A DNA stretch of 7,430 nucleotides from contig CAKPJO010000078.1 in assembly GCA_934162685.1 (NCBI GenBank), positions 1 to 7,430 of the forward strand, given 5' to 3'. How positions within the stretch are numbered: the stretch's first letter is position 1; the number at the start of each line of letters is the position of its first letter. The DNA comes from an uncultured Bacilli bacterium (lineage in GTDB: Bacteria; Bacillota_I; Bacilli_A; RFN20; CAG-826). The notes below the pieces were generated by a model, which saw only the letters and a program-made list of their open reading frames with translations, was not told the origin of the DNA and made no database searches. A program made the position numbers and the translations under genes. Of the stretch, positions 6,554-7,430 are shown piece after piece.

Positions 6554-7430
6554 ATGAAAAGTGTATTTTCTAAATTCTCATTACTAGTTTTGTTTTCTTG
6601 TTTGTTAACAAGTAATGTTTCATTCCACAATGAAGAATTTGTTAAACCAGTTAAACAAGTATTAAATGCTAAAAAAGATGACAATAACCTTGTCATTTAT
6701 AATTGCTCAGACTATATTGATGAATCTTTAATTGAATAATTTGAAAGTGAATATAAATGCAAAGTTCATTATTATACTTATGATACTAATGAAACGATGT
6801 ATAACCAATTCACATTACAACCAGAAGGTACATATGATTTAATTTGTACTTCTGATTATATGATTCAAAAAATGGTTAGAGAAGGATTAGTGGAACCATT
6901 AGATATTGCAACTGAAGTCCCTAATTATGATGAATATGCCGCAACAGAAGTTCGTAATAAATTAAAATCCATGATGGCGGATGTTGATCAAGACGGTGTT
7001 AAAGAAGCAAGCCTAGATAATTACACTGCTGGATACATGTGGGGAACATTAGGGATTATTTATGACGCTAATTGCAGCGAAACAATAAGAGAAGATGTTA
7101 AATCTTGGGATGTATTTTGGGATTCAAATTATAAAAATTTAATTTCTATTAAAAATTCCATGCGTGATACATTTGTTGTTGGATTAATGCATGCATATAA
7201 AAACCTTGCTAATAAAGAAGATTTAAGCAAAAATGAAGTGAAATTTTTAGAAGCAGTAGAAAGAGCAAAAACTAATGATTTAACAGAAACTATTCAAAAT
7301 GTATTTGACTTAGTTATTAATGAAGAAGATTATGCCCCAATTATTGACGTAGTTAAAAATGAAATCATTTCTTTAAAACAAAATATTTTCGGTTTTGAAG
7401 TTGACTCAGGTAAAAATGATATTATTACTG
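6554..7430 (+). pseudogene. potD: Polyamine-binding protein PotD, interrupted by an in-frame TAA; 3' end outside window
   Basis: This should be the extracellular substrate-binding subunit of the importer. AAGGAGG (6537-6543) lies ten bases before the ATG, which follows the potC stop by three bases. Residues 1-25 are a signal peptide; C16 in VLFSC is a possible lipoprotein cysteine, though Phe at -2 is atypical. The frame gives LVIYNCSDYIDESLIE and then TAA at 6737-6739, ending after 61 residues. Without any frame change it continues to the window edge as unmistakable PotD: FESEYKCKVHYYTYDTNETMY, YDLICTSDYMIQKMVREGLVE and YMWGTLGIIYD. Homologues usually have Glu where the stop stands, so a single GAA-to-TAA change explains it. 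The next in-frame ATG (6797) has no ribosome site and would lack a signal peptide. The conserved Trp after Asn50 is Cys51. Readthrough or a sequencing error would restore a working gene. Confidence 0.82.

Noticed and set aside
6737..6739. TAA as a sense codon (alternative genetic code)
   Set aside because: No other long reading frame here has an internal TAA, and lysR-type and potB end in TAA at the expected family length. A reassigned codon should appear many times.
6740..7430. Downstream part of potD as a separate gene
   Set aside because: It is in the same frame as the upstream part, has no start with a ribosome binding site near its beginning, and would begin in the middle of the substrate-binding fold without a signal peptide.

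Overview
The window comes from a low-GC bacterium (by eye about 30% G+C, mostly A/T in third codon positions). Strong AGGAGG-type Shine-Dalgarno sites, LysR and Pot families of Firmicutes type, and a very AT-rich intergenic region point to a Bacilli/Erysipelotrichia-like or walled-mollicute relative. No species can be named. The standard bacterial code applies: every tryptophan in the long frames is TGG and none of them is crossed by TGA.

Left part (1-2043, minus strand): a compact three-gene operon read right to left. It holds a small membrane protein of unknown function (1579-2043), a CPA2-type cation/proton antiporter (138-1592) and the first 41 codons of an MgtC/SapB-like membrane protein that runs off the left edge (1-124). 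The first two genes overlap by 14 bases, and the third has its ribosome binding site built onto the antiporter's stop codon. A LysR-type regulator (2167-3066) is divergently transcribed and is the obvious candidate controller. The 123-base divergent region holds a good promoter for the regulator, a weak one for the operon, and a perfect 6+1+6 palindrome over the regulator's -35. The cargo suggests ion or pH homeostasis or envelope stress, but the inducing signal cannot be read from sequence.

Middle (3067-3469): 403 bases without a gene, extremely AT-rich. It contains a 14-bp stem with a T-tract (probable terminator for the regulator), a 12-bp tandem duplication, further dyads, A-tracts and a good sigma-A promoter for the next operon.

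Right part (3470-7430, plus strand): a polyamine (spermidine/putrescine) ABC importer operon in the usual order potA-potB-potC-potD, with overlapping or nearly touching genes. Two things stand out. PotA carries an extra C-terminal region that repeats its TOBE-like segment. PotD, the substrate-binding protein, is interrupted by an in-frame TAA after codon 61, while the same frame continues with clear PotD sequence to the window edge. Unless this is a sequencing error or the stop is read through, the ATPase and both permeases are intact but the binding protein is cut to a signal peptide plus one strand. The conserved substrate-contacting Trp just before the stop is also Cys.

No tRNA, rRNA, CRISPR array, insertion sequence or phage gene was seen. 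No clearly new multi-gene system is evident. The least explained element is the small membrane protein at the head of the antiporter operon.
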